Positions 41,430 to 50,843 of a stretch of 64,000 nucleotides of DNA are shown here, piece after piece. Below the pieces are notes generated by a model. The model had not been told where the DNA came from, made no database searches, and worked only from the letters and a program-made list of their open reading frames with translations. This DNA comes from Prolixibacteraceae bacterium (lineage in GTDB: Bacteria > Bacteroidota > Bacteroidia > Bacteroidales > Prolixibacteraceae). How positions within the stretch are numbered: position 1 is the stretch's first letter; every line of letters begins with the position of its first letter. A program made the translations under genes and the position numbers. The stretch is from NCBI GenBank assembly GCA_028683385.1, contig JAQUIJ010000001.1, positions 248,001-312,000 on the forward strand, read 5' to 3'.

Positions 41430-42914
41430 ATGTACTTATTAGGATTCGACATTGGTAGTTCATCAGTAAAAGCCTCATTAATAAATGGTGAGTCTGGAGA
41501 TTGCGTCGCATCTGCTTTTTATCCAAAGCAAGAAATGAAAATTACCGCAATTCAGGCTGGATGGGCTGAACAAGAACCTGAACAATGGTGGAAAAATTTG
41601 AAACTTGCACTAGCTGATGTATTATCCGAATCGAAAGTCGAACCCAAAAGCATTGATTCCATAGGTATATCATACCAGATGCATGGATTAGTGGTAGTTG
41701 ATAAAAACCAAGAAGTTTTGCGTCCTTCTATCATTTGGTGCGACAGCCGTGCTGCTGAATTTGGCAACAAGGCTTTTGCTGAAATCGGTGAAGAAAAATG
41801 TCTGGCCAACCTGCTCAATTCTCCGGGAAATTTCACCGCTTCAAAACTAAAATGGGTGAAAGACAACGAACCGGAATTGTACGCCAGAATTGACAAAATA
41901 ATGCTACCAGGCGATTACATTGCCATGAAACTTTCAGGCGAAATAAAAACGACAGCCAGCGGTTTGTCCGAAGGAATACTATGGAATTTCAAAGAAAATG
42001 CAGTGGCCAATATGCTGCTCGATTATTACGGATTCGAAAAATCGTTTATTCCAGAAATTGTCCCAACATTTTCAGTACAAGGGTTTGTAAATGAAAAAGC
42101 AGCAACCGAACTGGGTTTAACCGCAGGAACCAAAATCAGTTATCGTGCAGGCGACCAGCCTAACAATGCGTTGTCCTTGAATGTTTTAAATCCAGGTGAA
42201 ATAGCTACAACAGCCGGAACTTCAGGAGTTGTTTACGGTGTGAGTGGAGAAGTGAAATACGATCCTTTTTCTCGTGTAAATACGTTTGCTCACGTCAACC
42301 ATACATCTGAAGCAAACCGTCTTGGTGTTTTATTGTGCATCAACGGAACTGGAATTTTAAACTCTTGGTTGAATAAATACGTTGGAAACAAGGCATTTTC
42401 GTACGACGAAATGAACCAAAAAGCTTCTGAAGTAGCCATAGGATCTGAAGGTTTGAGCATTCTCCCTTTCGGCAATGGTTCGGAACGCGTTCTCAAAAAC
42501 AAAAATATTGGAGCACAAATTTCAGGATTGGGATTTAATACGCATACTGAATCACACTTATTCCGTGCAGCGCAGGAGGGAATCGTTTTCTCGTTTAAAT
42601 ACGGAATGGAAATCATGGAAGAAATTGGCATCAAAGCGCAGGTTATCCGTGCAGGGAAAGCCAACATGTTTCTAAGCCCGATTTTCCGCGATACACTCGC
42701 CGGTGTTTCCGGAGCAACCATCGAATTGTACAACACCGACGGATCGATTGGCGCCGCGCGTGGAGCTGGAATAGGTTCGGGTTATTATTCATCGGCTAAA
42801 GAAGCATTTGCCAGCCTGAAAAAGCTGGATACTATTGGTCCCGACACTTCTAAAAAAGCACAATATGAAGATGCCTACCAGAACTGGAAATTGCAATTGG
42901 GAAAAGCTTTATAA
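41430..42914 (+). CDS. xylB: Xylulokinase
   Basis: FGGY-family kinase of 494 residues: ATP-phosphate motif DIGSSSVKAS (6-15), the substrate-side region SYQMHGLVV (81 onward), and the C-terminal TTAGTSGVVYG and RAGKANMFLSPIF segments. It phosphorylates D-xylulose to xylulose-5-phosphate, which enters the pentose phosphate pathway. It lies directly upstream of xylose isomerase (68-bp gap) behind a regulated promoter. Related FGGY kinases act on ribulose or glycerol, but the neighbour settles the call. Confidence 0.93.
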   Translation: MYLLGFDIGSSSVKASLINGESGDCVASAFYPKQEMKITAIQAGWAEQEPEQWWKNLKLALADVLSESKVEPKSIDSIGISYQMHGLVVVDKNQEVLRPSIIWCDSRAAEFGNKAFAEIGEEKCLANLLNSPGNFTASKLKWVKDNEPELYARIDKIMLPGDYIAMKLSGEIKTTASGLSEGILWNFKENAVANMLLDYYGFEKSFIPEIVPTFSVQGFVNEKAATELGLTAGTKISYRAGDQPNNALSLNVLNPGEIATTAGTSGVVYGVSGEVKYDPFSRVNTFAHVNHTSEANRLGVLLCINGTGILNSWLNKYVGNKAFSYDEMNQKASEVAIGSEGLSILPFGNGSERVLKNKNIGAQISGLGFNTHTESHLFRAAQEGIVFSFKYGMEIMEEIGIKAQVIRAGKANMFLSPIFRDTLAGVSGATIELYNTDGSIGAARGAGIGSGYYSSAKEAFASLKKLDTIGPDTSKKAQYEDAYQNWKLQLGKAL

Positions 42915-42982
42915 ACATTAGATATATTTTAAAATTATAATTATTAACAACTCCTTCCAAGGAAGGACTAATACAAAACACA

Positions 42983-44308
42983 ATGACAGTTTTTAAAGGA
43001 AGCAAAGAGTATTTCCCAGGTATTGATCAAATCAAATACGAGGGACCACAATCGAAAAATCCAATGGCATTCAAATATTACGATGCCAATCAGGTAGTTT
43101 TAGGCAAGACCATGAAAGAATATCTTCGTTTTGCTGTTGCCTACTGGCACACCTTCTGCGGCGACGGTGGCGACCCATTTGGTCCCGGCACTCAGATTTT
43201 CCCATGGGTTGGCGCTGCCGATCCAATGACAGCCGCTAAAGAAAAAATGGATGCTGCATTCGAATTCATCAGCAAATTAGGCGCTCCTTTCTATTGTTTC
43301 CACGACACCGACGTGGTAGGTGGTGGTTCGGTTTTCGAAATTGAAAAACGCTTGGCCAACATGATCGATTTTGCCAAAGAACGTCAGGCAGCTACCGGTA
43401 TTAAATTATTGTGGGGAACTGCAAACGTATTCAGCGATCCACGTTACATGAATGGCGCTTCAACCAATCCTGATTTTAACGTGCTGACCAATGCTGCTGT
43501 TCAGGTTAAAAATGCCATGGAAGCAACTATCGCATTAGGTGGCGAAAACTATGTGTTCTGGGGAGGACGCGAAGGTTACATGAGCCTGCACAACACCGAT
43601 ACCAAACGCGAATTAGACCACATGGGTAAATTCCTTGGTGCTGCCCGCAACCACGCTCGTTCTTTAGGATTCAAAGGTACTTTCCTGATTGAGCCAAAAC
43701 CGATGGAACCAATGAAACACCAGTACGATTTCGACACTCAAACTGTTATTGGCTTCCTGAAAGCTCATGGTTTGGAAAACGATTTCAAAATGAATATTGA
43801 AGTAAACCACGCTACCTTGGCTGGTCATACTTTTGCTCATGAATTGCGTGTTGCCCGCGACAATGGCTTCTTTGGTTCGATTGACGCCAACAAAGGCGAC
43901 TACCAGAACGGATGGGATACCGACGAATTCCCAACCAATATCTATGAAGTAACCGAAGCCATGATCGAAATTATTCAAGCTGGTGGATTCACAACCGGCG
44001 GTGTGAACTTCGATGCTAAAACTCGTCGTAACTCAACTGATTTAGACGATATTTTCATTGCTCACATAGCTGGTATGGATGTATTTGCCCGTTCATTGGT
44101 TATTGCCGACAAATTGTTGAAAGATTCAGATTACCTGAAATTGAAAGCGAACCGTTATGCATCATACGATTCTGGCAAAGGCGCTGAATACGAAGCAGGT
44201 AAATTAAGTTTGACTGACCTTTACAATGTTGCTAAAGAAGTAGGCGAACCAAAACAAATCAGCGGCAAACAGGAAATGCTGGAACAATTGATTAATTGCT
44301 ACATTTAG
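42983..44308 (+). CDS. xylA: Xylose isomerase
   Basis: 441 residues, the length of the long (class II) bacterial enzymes. Recognisable motifs are [18 protein letters not shown] (catalytic His107), [25 protein letters not shown] and [14 protein letters not shown] with metal-binding acids. It converts D-xylose to D-xylulose using two divalent ions. It is cytosolic and co-transcribed with xylB. A 128-bp palindromic element follows 10 bp after the stop codon, before the transporter gene. Confidence 0.96.
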   Translation: MTVFKGSKEYFPGIDQIKYEGPQSKNPMAFKYYDANQVVLGKTMKEYLRFAVAYWHTFCGDGGDPFGPGTQIFPWVGAADPMTAAKEKMDAAFEFISKLGAPFYCFHDTDVVGGGSVFEIEKRLANMIDFAKERQAATGIKLLWGTANVFSDPRYMNGASTNPDFNVLTNAAVQVKNAMEATIALGGENYVFWGGREGYMSLHNTDTKRELDHMGKFLGAARNHARSLGFKGTFLIEPKPMEPMKHQYDFDTQTVIGFLKAHGLENDFKMNIEVNHATLAGHTFAHELRVARDNGFFGSIDANKGDYQNGWDTDEFPTNIYEVTEAMIEIIQAGGFTTGGVNFDAKTRRNSTDLDDIFIAHIAGMDVFARSLVIADKLLKDSDYLKLKANRYASYDSGKGAEYEAGKLSLTDLYNVAKEVGEPKQISGKQEMLEQLINCYI

Positions 44309-44318
44309 GCAAATTATA

Positions 44319-44446
44319 AAGCTGTCTGAAAAGTTATATGAAAGAATGTAGAGTCATCCCGAACTTGTTTCGGGATCTCATTTTCAAAAAGGTCAGATCC
44401 TGAAATAAATTCAGGATGACTAAGCCAATTGCTTTTCAGACAGCTT
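44319..44446. repeat. MITE-like nested palindrome between xylA and the transporter gene
   Basis: Perfect 15-bp terminal arms AAGCTGTCTGAAAAG (44319-44333) and CTTTTCAGACAGCTT (44432-44446) enclose two inner hairpins of the ATCCCGAA/TTCGGGAT and ATCCTGAA/TTCAGGAT type. The transcript would fold into a cloverleaf. It resembles dispersed REP/MITE elements of Bacteroidota and has no coding capacity. Confidence 0.8.
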
Positions 44447-44475
44447 CTTCTAAACTTAAAACTAATTATTACCTG

Positions 44476-45855
44476 ATGAAAGATCGTAACACGTTATTTA
44501 TTATAGGGATCACCCTGGTTGCTACCTTGGGTGGTCTTTTGTTTGGATATGATACTGCCGTAATATCAGGAGCAGAAAAATCAGTTCAGGCCTATTTAAT
44601 TACCAGTCTTGGACTAAGTTCTCTTGTTCACGGGGCGACTATTTCAAGCGCTTTAATTGGGTGTATTATCGGAGGAATGCTTTCAGGATTACTTGCTTCG
44701 AAAATGGGACGCAAAAAAGCCCTGATGCTCGCGGCTGTTTTGTTCCTTCTTTCTGCGTTGGGTTCCGGTTATCCCGAATTTTTGTTTTTCAAAATGGGTG
44801 AACCAACAATGGGCTTGTTGTACATGTTCAATTTTTACCGCATCATTGGCGGTATTGGTGTTGGTCTTGCTTCAGCAATCAGCCCAATGTATATTGGCGA
44901 GATTTCACCAGCCGACATTCGAGGCCGACTGGTTTCGGTAAACCAGTTTGCAATTATTTTCGGAATGTTGGTTGTTTACTTTGTGAACTATTTTATTGCC
45001 CATGGCAAAACCATTGAGTACATCAACGAAACCGGATGGCGCTTAATGTTCTTATCAGAAGCAATACCAGCTGCAATATTTGGGATACTCCTGTTTTTTG
45101 TACCTGAAACTCCCCGATATCTCGCACTTACCAATCAGGATGAAAAAGCGCTGCAAATTCTGACCAGAATCAATGGAATTCAACAGGCCAAAATCATTAT
45201 GACCGACATTAAAAAATCGGTAGATGCGGCTTCAGAAAAACTTTTAGCTTACGGGAAAGTTGTTATCATCATTGGTATTTTGCTGTCGGTATTCCAGCAA
45301 TTTGTTGGAATAAACGTTGCGTTGTACTATGCCCCTCGTATTTTCGAAAGTATGGGAGCAGCCAAAGATGCATCGATGCTTCAAACGGTTGTAATGGGTT
45401 TGATAAACGTGATTTTTACGGTTGTAGCTATAGCTACTGTCGACAAATACGGACGTAAAATTCTGCTGATGATTGGATCAATCGGGATGGCTGTTGGTAT
45501 GTTTGCGATTGGTGGATTGGCCTTCATGAAAGTAATTGGCATTAGTACATTGGTTTTCATTATTATCTATACCGCTTCATTTATGATGTCGTGGGGTCCA
45601 ATTTGCTGGGTACTGATCTCAGAAATATTTCCGAATAAAATTCGTGGACGTGCTATTGCAATTGCTGTTGCGGCACAGTGGGCTGCCAACTATTTTATTT
45701 CGTCAACCTACCCGGCTATGATGGAATTCAGTGGTGGATTAACTTATAGCTTTTATGGACTGATGAGCCTTTTGTCGTTCTTCTTTGTCTGGAAAATGGT
45801 TCCTGAAACCAAAGGAAAAACGCTGGAAGAAATGGAAAAACTTTGGAAGAAGTAA
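44476..45855 (+). CDS. xylE: Sugar/H+ symporter (MFS, XylE-like)
   Basis: A 12-helix major facilitator of the sugar porter family: GGLLFGYDTAVISGA in helix 1, GRKKALM after helix 2, PETPRYL at the end of the first half and PETKGKTLEEME at the end of the last helix. It imports D-xylose (or arabinose) with protons. The frame is open from an ATG at 44416, but that lies inside the palindromic repeat; the ATG at 44476 (MKDRNTLFIIG) is the likely start. The third xylose gene of the module, probably read from the xylB promoter through the repeat. Confidence 0.9.
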   Translation: MKDRNTLFIIGITLVATLGGLLFGYDTAVISGAEKSVQAYLITSLGLSSLVHGATISSALIGCIIGGMLSGLLASKMGRKKALMLAAVLFLLSALGSGYPEFLFFKMGEPTMGLLYMFNFYRIIGGIGVGLASAISPMYIGEISPADIRGRLVSVNQFAIIFGMLVVYFVNYFIAHGKTIEYINETGWRLMFLSEAIPAAIFGILLFFVPETPRYLALTNQDEKALQILTRINGIQQAKIIMTDIKKSVDAASEKLLAYGKVVIIIGILLSVFQQFVGINVALYYAPRIFESMGAAKDASMLQTVVMGLINVIFTVVAIATVDKYGRKILLMIGSIGMAVGMFAIGGLAFMKVIGISTLVFIIIYTASFMMSWGPICWVLISEIFPNKIRGRAIAIAVAAQWAANYFISSTYPAMMEFSGGLTYSFYGLMSLLSFFFVWKMVPETKGKTLEEMEKLWKK

Positions 45856-45877
45856 AAAATCAATCAAAATAGCATAC

Positions 45878-45911
45878 AAAAGCCGCTTTTCTTAAGAAGG
45901 GCGGCTTTTTT
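45878..45911. terminator. Bidirectional terminator between xylE and sbcC
   Basis: AAAAGCCGC (45878-45886) and GCGGCTTTT (from 45901) form a stem with T's on the plus strand and A's on the other side, suiting both convergent genes. sbcC stops at 45917. Confidence 0.8.
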
Positions 45912-45916
45912 GATAT

Positions 45917-48900
45917 CTATTCCCAACTTGGTAATATCCGGCTACCTGTTTCTTCATGATTCTCAATCCGCAAATGAGTATCAATTTCCTGCTGCATTTC
46001 TTCAACATGCGAAATCACACCAACAATCCGGTTTTCTTTCCGAAGCGATTTAAGCGTATCGAAAACCACAGCCAACGAGTCTTTGTCGAGCGAACCAAAA
46101 CCTTCGTCGAGAAAGAAGAAGTTCTGGTTTGAATCGGTAATCTTCTGGATGTTATCAGCCAAAGCCAAAGCCAAACTCAGCGCCGCCTGAAATGTTTGTC
46201 CTCCTGAAAGGGTTTTCACGCTGCGAACCTTACCGCCATTCAAAAAATCGCGTACCTGGAAATTGTTGTCTTCGGTAATTTCGAGGCTCAGTTTTTGGCG
46301 GGTGAGTTGAAAAAAACGGTCGTTGGCCGCATTGCACAAATTCTGAAGGTAAACCGACGAGATGTAGTTCACAAATCCGCTGGCCTTAAACAGCGACTTC
46401 ATCGTTTTTATATTTTCTGCCCGAAGTTCAAGCCGTTCAAGCTCTTTCCGGAGCTGCGCCTGACTTTCCAGATCGCGCTGCAACTTCCGAAGCAACTCTT
46501 CCGCCTTCCCCAATTCCTGGTTTCGCTGATTCAATTCTTCTTTTGCCTGATGAATGGCAACCAACAATTGCTGATGTTTTTCGGGTTCATACGTGCGATT
46601 CTCAATTTCATGCTGCGCCTGCTGAACCTGATTTTGAACAACCACTAACTGCTGCCTGAAATCGGCCACTTTCTTCTTTTCAGTTTCAAGGTTGATTTCT
46701 TTTGCCAGCACTTTTCGAACCTCTTCGATACTGCTGTATTTACTTTGCAGCAATCGCGATTCGAGCTCCTTTTGAAGCGAGGCAAATAATTCCTGTTCAC
46801 CCAAAAGTTCTTTCCGATTGGCATCCAGACTTCCGGAAACCGAGTCTTTCTCTTTCCTGAGTTCCATCAACCGATTGGTAAAATGGGTGAATTGCTTTTC
46901 AATACGGGCATTTTTATCCACCAGAACCTGCTTTTCGCTCTCAATTTCCGACGAAGTTTTATGCCTGTAATCCAACGCATTGAGCAATACGATTTGCGCT
47001 GAAAGAGTTTTAACCTCAGCTTGTGCCACCGCCTGTGCTGTTTTAATCTTTTCGAGTTCAGCCTGGTATTTCTCTTTGTTCAATGACTCCTTTTCAACCT
47101 GAAGCCTGAGCTTTTCCAATTCAGCTTCTTTTTCTTTCAGCATTCCCTGAATCACTTCAGCTTTTGCGAAAGCTTCGTTGACAACCTGCTCGTCGCGATA
47201 CCCGTCCCATACAAATTGTCCGGAATGTTCTTTCAACTTTTGATCGGCGATTTTCTGTTTGCCCAACAATCCATTGATCTGCTCTCTTCGCAGTTTTTCG
47301 CGGCTCAACTGTTCTGATAATTGCGCAATTTGTTCCGTTGCTGCTGCTATTTCTTTTTCGAGAGTTAACTTGATTCCATTGGCCTGCTGCAACGCCTCCG
47401 AAACACTTTCGGGACTCAACACCGCCGGATGATGCTCCGACCCGCAAAGCGGACAAGCCTCGCCATCGTGAAGGTTCACCACATATTCCTCCAATCTGGC
47501 CTGAACGCGGTAATGTTCCAGTTGCTGGTCGAGTACTGAAATTTGTTTCTTACATTCAGCCACCTTTTCATTCAGAAAAAGAATACCACCATCTGCGCCG
47601 ATCTCTGGCGACATTCCGGCAAAAATTGGCGCCGAAAAACGAACTTTAATTTCTTCGTTTAAAAGCTGCATTTCATTCTGGTGACGGCTGATTTCTTCGT
47701 TGATTTCAGTAAGCTGACGATTCAGGTTTTTATTCTCGGCATGCCAGATTTTTACCCGTGAAAGCAAATTTAAATCGGGCAGTTTTTCTTTCTCCGTTTT
47801 TAAATCGTTCTCCAACTTCTCTTTCCCCAGCTTCAGTTTTTCAATCCATTCCATCGTTCTGGCCAACTCCTGATTACCCTTTCCCAATCGATCAGAGCCT
47901 TTCTGAATCGTTTCCTGCAAAACATTCAACCGGCCAATTTTAACCAACTCATCAACTTGCCGATGAAGGCGATCGCGCTGTTCATATTCCAGTTTCACAC
48001 CATCGAACTCCTTCTCTGAACGTTGAATGCTCTCATCGGCCAGCTTTACCCTAGCAGCTTCTTTTGCAATTAAATCAGTTTTCAGGGCAATCTTTCGTTC
48101 ACTTTGCGCCAACGCATCCAACTGATTTTTAAACTGAACCAGGCAGTACTCATAATTAAGAATCATTGTTTCCAAATCAACAAATTCAGGCTCGCGAGCG
48201 TTCAACTGCTTCAATTTCGGCTGAAATTCATCCAGTTTCCGGACCAGTTCCTGAAGCTTTTTCCATTCCGTTTCCAGTTTTTGCTGATCATTCAACGATT
48301 TCGATAGCTGGCCAATATCCAATTTAAGCTGGTTGAGCTTCTCCCCGTAAAGTTTTAGCAGCTCCGGATCAATGACTCCAAGCTGTTGCAACTGACCTTC
48401 CAGATTTTGCTTTTGCGCATTGTTTTTGTTTTCGAGCGAAGCCACTTTGTAATAAAGTTCAAACCTTTCGAGGTTGAAAAGTTCCTTCATCATTTGGGTG
48501 CGGTCTTTGTTTCCCAACTGCAAAAACTCCTGAAATTGCCCCTGTGGAATAATGATGGTCCGTTTGAAATTGTCATAGCTCAGCCCAATTGCCTTTTCGA
48601 GTTGCTCTGGTTCAATCGGAATCCAACTGTCGCCGTCATTTCGGTATGCCGAACGTTCCAACGTCTTCACTTCTTCAAACTTTTTCCCATTTCGCCGACC
48701 TTTTACCACCGCCTGATAAGCAGTCTGATCTTTCCCTGTTTCGAAGACAAATTCGATCAGCAAGTCGTTCGATTTCAGGTTCATCATGTTGTAATTTCGG
48801 TTATCGCCCGAAAGGTTGAGCCGGTCGGTTTTGCCATAAATCGCAAAAGTGATCGCTTCCAGGATGCTCGATTTTCCGCTTCCAACCGAGCCAAAAATCC

Positions 48901-48994
48901 CGAACAGATTGGCCTCGGTCAATCGGGTAAAGTCGATGGTTTGCTTCTCCTGATAGGAATACAAGCCTTGTATGGTAAGTTTTATTGGTATCAT
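45917..48994 (-). CDS. sbcC: SbcC (Rad50-like) DNA repair ATPase
   Basis: 1,025 residues: N-terminal Walker A GSVGSGKS (about 35-42), long coiled coils, a zinc hook ACPLCG near residue 510, and C-terminal ABC signature LSGGQTFQAALSLALA plus Walker B FFLDEGFGSLD. With SbcD it cuts hairpins and protein-blocked DNA ends. The open frame begins at a GTG (49012), but the ATG at 48994 (MIPIKLTIQGLYSYQ) is the normal start. The gene lies about 610 bp from sbcD because a GxxExxY gene with flanking repeats sits between them; the repeat ends 15 bp before this start. Confidence 0.95.
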   Translation of the reverse strand: MIPIKLTIQGLYSYQEKQTIDFTRLTEANLFGIFGSVGSGKSSILEAITFAIYGKTDRLNLSGDNRNYNMMNLKSNDLLIEFVFETGKDQTAYQAVVKGRRNGKKFEEVKTLERSAYRNDGDSWIPIEPEQLEKAIGLSYDNFKRTIIIPQGQFQEFLQLGNKDRTQMMKELFNLERFELYYKVASLENKNNAQKQNLEGQLQQLGVIDPELLKLYGEKLNQLKLDIGQLSKSLNDQQKLETEWKKLQELVRKLDEFQPKLKQLNAREPEFVDLETMILNYEYCLVQFKNQLDALAQSERKIALKTDLIAKEAARVKLADESIQRSEKEFDGVKLEYEQRDRLHRQVDELVKIGRLNVLQETIQKGSDRLGKGNQELARTMEWIEKLKLGKEKLENDLKTEKEKLPDLNLLSRVKIWHAENKNLNRQLTEINEEISRHQNEMQLLNEEIKVRFSAPIFAGMSPEIGADGGILFLNEKVAECKKQISVLDQQLEHYRVQARLEEYVVNLHDGEACPLCGSEHHPAVLSPESVSEALQQANGIKLTLEKEIAAATEQIAQLSEQLSREKLRREQINGLLGKQKIADQKLKEHSGQFVWDGYRDEQVVNEAFAKAEVIQGMLKEKEAELEKLRLQVEKESLNKEKYQAELEKIKTAQAVAQAEVKTLSAQIVLLNALDYRHKTSSEIESEKQVLVDKNARIEKQFTHFTNRLMELRKEKDSVSGSLDANRKELLGEQELFASLQKELESRLLQSKYSSIEEVRKVLAKEINLETEKKKVADFRQQLVVVQNQVQQAQHEIENRTYEPEKHQQLLVAIHQAKEELNQRNQELGKAEELLRKLQRDLESQAQLRKELERLELRAENIKTMKSLFKASGFVNYISSVYLQNLCNAANDRFFQLTRQKLSLEITEDNNFQVRDFLNGGKVRSVKTLSGGQTFQAALSLALALADNIQKITDSNQNFFFLDEGFGSLDKDSLAVVFDTLKSLRKENRIVGVISHVEEMQQEIDTHLRIENHEETGSRILPSWE

Positions 48995-49008
48995 CGTTTT
49001 ATAAATTA

Positions 49009-49085
49009 CCACAGATTACTCAGATGAACACAGATTAAAAAATTTATTGAGATTAATCTGTGTAAATCTGTGCTATCTGTGGTTT
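49009..49085. repeat. CCACAGATT repeat, sbcC-side copy
   Basis: CCACAGATTACTCAGATGAA then CACAGATTAAAA, a short spacer and AATCTGTG/ATCTGTGGTTT words form an internal inverted repeat. The same text recurs at 49531-49606 with only the spacer differing. Confidence 0.85.
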
Positions 49086-49107
49086 ATATTTTTTCTGTGT
49101 TTAAAAA

Positions 49108-49482
49108 TCACATGACAATTCTAGTAATTCCCTTCTTCAAATCAGTTACATTGAAATTCAGAATTAATCCCAGTGTCAAACCGGATAATTTCAAATAAGT
49201 CATCAATTGCGCCTTGAAAAGAGGATTCATTTCATTTACCGACTTAAGTTCAACAATTACAGAATCTTCTATCAACAAATCGATACGGTATCCAGCATCT
49301 AACTCAATTGCATCATAAATAACAGGAAGCGGTTTCTGTCGCTCAACCTTGTATCCCATTTTGATTAGCTCATATTCCAAACAAACCTCATAAGTCGATT
49401 CAAGAAGACCAGGACCAAGTGCAGAATGAACTTTATAAGCTGCACCAATAATGTCGTAACTAATCAAATTCAATGTTTCCAT
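49108..49482 (-). CDS. GxxExxY family protein
   Basis: A 124-residue protein with the family motif GPGLLESTYE (G-x-x-E-x-x-Y) and the PD-(D/E)XK-like core DLLIEDSVIVELKSV (D, ExK), so a nuclease-like fold is suspected for this widespread family, whose role is unknown. The first frame Met is at 49509; METLNLISYDIIGAAYKV at 49482 is the usual start. It is bracketed by two copies of the CCACAGATT repeat inside the sbcDC operon, which suggests that gene plus repeats moved in as a unit. Confidence 0.88.
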   Translation of the reverse strand: METLNLISYDIIGAAYKVHSALGPGLLESTYEVCLEYELIKMGYKVERQKPLPVIYDAIELDAGYRIDLLIEDSVIVELKSVNEMNPLFKAQLMTYLKLSGLTLGLILNFNVTDLKKGITRIVM

Positions 49483-49530
49483 AACACATAATTTCAAATG
49501 AGTAAACACAAATTGATTATTTTATATTCA

Positions 49531-49606
49531 CCACAGATTACTCAGATGAACACAGATTAAAAATTCCTATTATAAAATCTGTGCTAATCTGTGTCATCTG
49601 TGGTTT
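49531..49606. repeat. CCACAGATT repeat, sbcD-side copy
   Basis: The first 32 bases are nearly identical to the copy at 49009, in the same orientation, and it ends in ATCTGTGGTTT, overlapping the sbcD stop codon (49605-49607). It also has internal inverted words (CACAGATT/AATCTGTG). Confidence 0.85.
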
Positions 49607-50828
49607 AATCCTCTTCTTCTGCTAAAATCTCGGTAAACAGTTTCATTATTTCTTCGTTGGGTTCCTGTCCTTTGCTGTGCACGAAATAATCAGTAAACAA
49701 CTCTTCCATGTTCCGGGTCAAATCAATACCTTTTTTGCTACCCGACTGAAACTCGGCTGCATTTCTAACTTCCGGAATAAGCATAACAATTCCGTTGTGT
49801 GCAGCACTCAACCGCTTTCGTTCCTGCGCGGTGAGGTAAGTGTCGGTAACCATCGTCAGTTCAACCAAACAATCTGGATTTTCAGTCAACCAAAGTAGTG
49901 CTTCGTCTAAACCCTCGGCACGTTTCCTTAGTAGCTTTCTGCCTTTGGTGAGTTCTATTTCCTGAACATTTACAATTTTATCTGGTTCAGCCTCAACCAC
50001 CAACACATATTTTCTCTGGTTGGCTTCGGCAAAGCTGTACGAAAGCGGACTTCCACTGTAATAAACCGGACAAGGCACTGAATCGACCTTGTGCATCCGA
50101 TGCAAATGGCCAATCGCCGTGTATTGAATTTGTTGCGGAATGTTCTCGGTATAAATAACCTGAGCGCCACCTACATGTAAAATCGGTTTTTCGTCGGCTG
50201 GCTCTTCGGGTAATTCTGCTCCTTTTCTCGTTACAAAAAGATGGGTAACCAGTAGGTTCACGCCTCTCGTATCGCAGTATTTGGCTGCCTGTTCCTGCCA
50301 TTTTTCCTGAAGAACGGTTCGCAATTCTTCTTCGCTGTTTTCCTGCCCCAGATAAGTTTTCAGGCGAAATTCGTTGGCATAAGGAGTTAGCAAAAGGCGC
50401 AAAGGAATGGAAGTTCCGGAAAGCTGCAATTCCAAAAATCCTTCTTCACTACGCAACACTTTCAATCCCGATTCCAGCTCAAACTCCGGAACTACTGAAT
50501 TGGGATAACCGGCAAAAATGATCCCGCATTCACGGGCCAGTGGATCGGGCGCTTCAATGCGGTCGGGCGAATCGTGATTTCCGGCAATGGCAATGACCGG
50601 TCGGTTACCATTGTTCGACAGGCGTTTCAGTGTTTTATAAAATAAATCAACCGCTTCGGTTGGCGGATTGAATGTATCGAACAAATCGCCAGCCACCAGC
50701 ACCGCATCAACCTGTTCGCGTTCGGCAATTTCGCAGATTTCCTGCAAAACAGCCTGCTGTTCTTCAATTCTCGAAAAATCTTCGAGCCGTTTACCGAGGT
50801 GCCAATCGGATGTATGGAGTATTTTCAT
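49605..50828 (-). CDS. sbcD: SbcD (Mre11-like) exonuclease subunit
   Basis: 407-residue metallophosphoesterase: the five motifs are HTSDWHLGKRL (1), AGDLFD (2), IAGNHDSPDR (3), LLVTHLFV (4) and GHLHRMH (5). The C-terminal cap domain follows. With SbcC it forms a nuclease for DNA ends and hairpins. It starts 15 bp after the M28 peptidase gene on the same strand. Its stop codon overlaps the repeat that separates it from sbcC. Confidence 0.95.
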   Translation of the reverse strand: MKILHTSDWHLGKRLEDFSRIEEQQAVLQEICEIAEREQVDAVLVAGDLFDTFNPPTEAVDLFYKTLKRLSNNGNRPVIAIAGNHDSPDRIEAPDPLARECGIIFAGYPNSVVPEFELESGLKVLRSEEGFLELQLSGTSIPLRLLLTPYANEFRLKTYLGQENSEEELRTVLQEKWQEQAAKYCDTRGVNLLVTHLFVTRKGAELPEEPADEKPILHVGGAQVIYTENIPQQIQYTAIGHLHRMHKVDSVPCPVYYSGSPLSYSFAEANQRKYVLVVEAEPDKIVNVQEIELTKGRKLLRKRAEGLDEALLWLTENPDCLVELTMVTDTYLTAQERKRLSAAHNGIVMLIPEVRNAAEFQSGSKKGIDLTRNMEELFTDYFVHSKGQEPNEEIMKLFTEILAEEED

Positions 50829-50843
50829 TCAGTTTTTAATTGA

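Noticed and set aside
44416-44475. Upstream ATG for the sugar symporter
   Set aside because: It lies in the palindromic repeat and adds 20 residues unlike a transporter N-terminus; the ATG at 44476 fits the family.
48386-49027. A 213-codon plus-strand frame opposite the sbcC 5' end
   Set aside because: It is fully antisense to a certain sbcC coding region with an intact Walker A motif, and its translation is rich in Phe, Leu and Arg without domain features.
49009-49606. CRISPR-like interpretation of the two CCACAGATT repeats
   Set aside because: There are only two copies, separated by a gene, and each has internal inverted words; no spacer series or cas gene is present.
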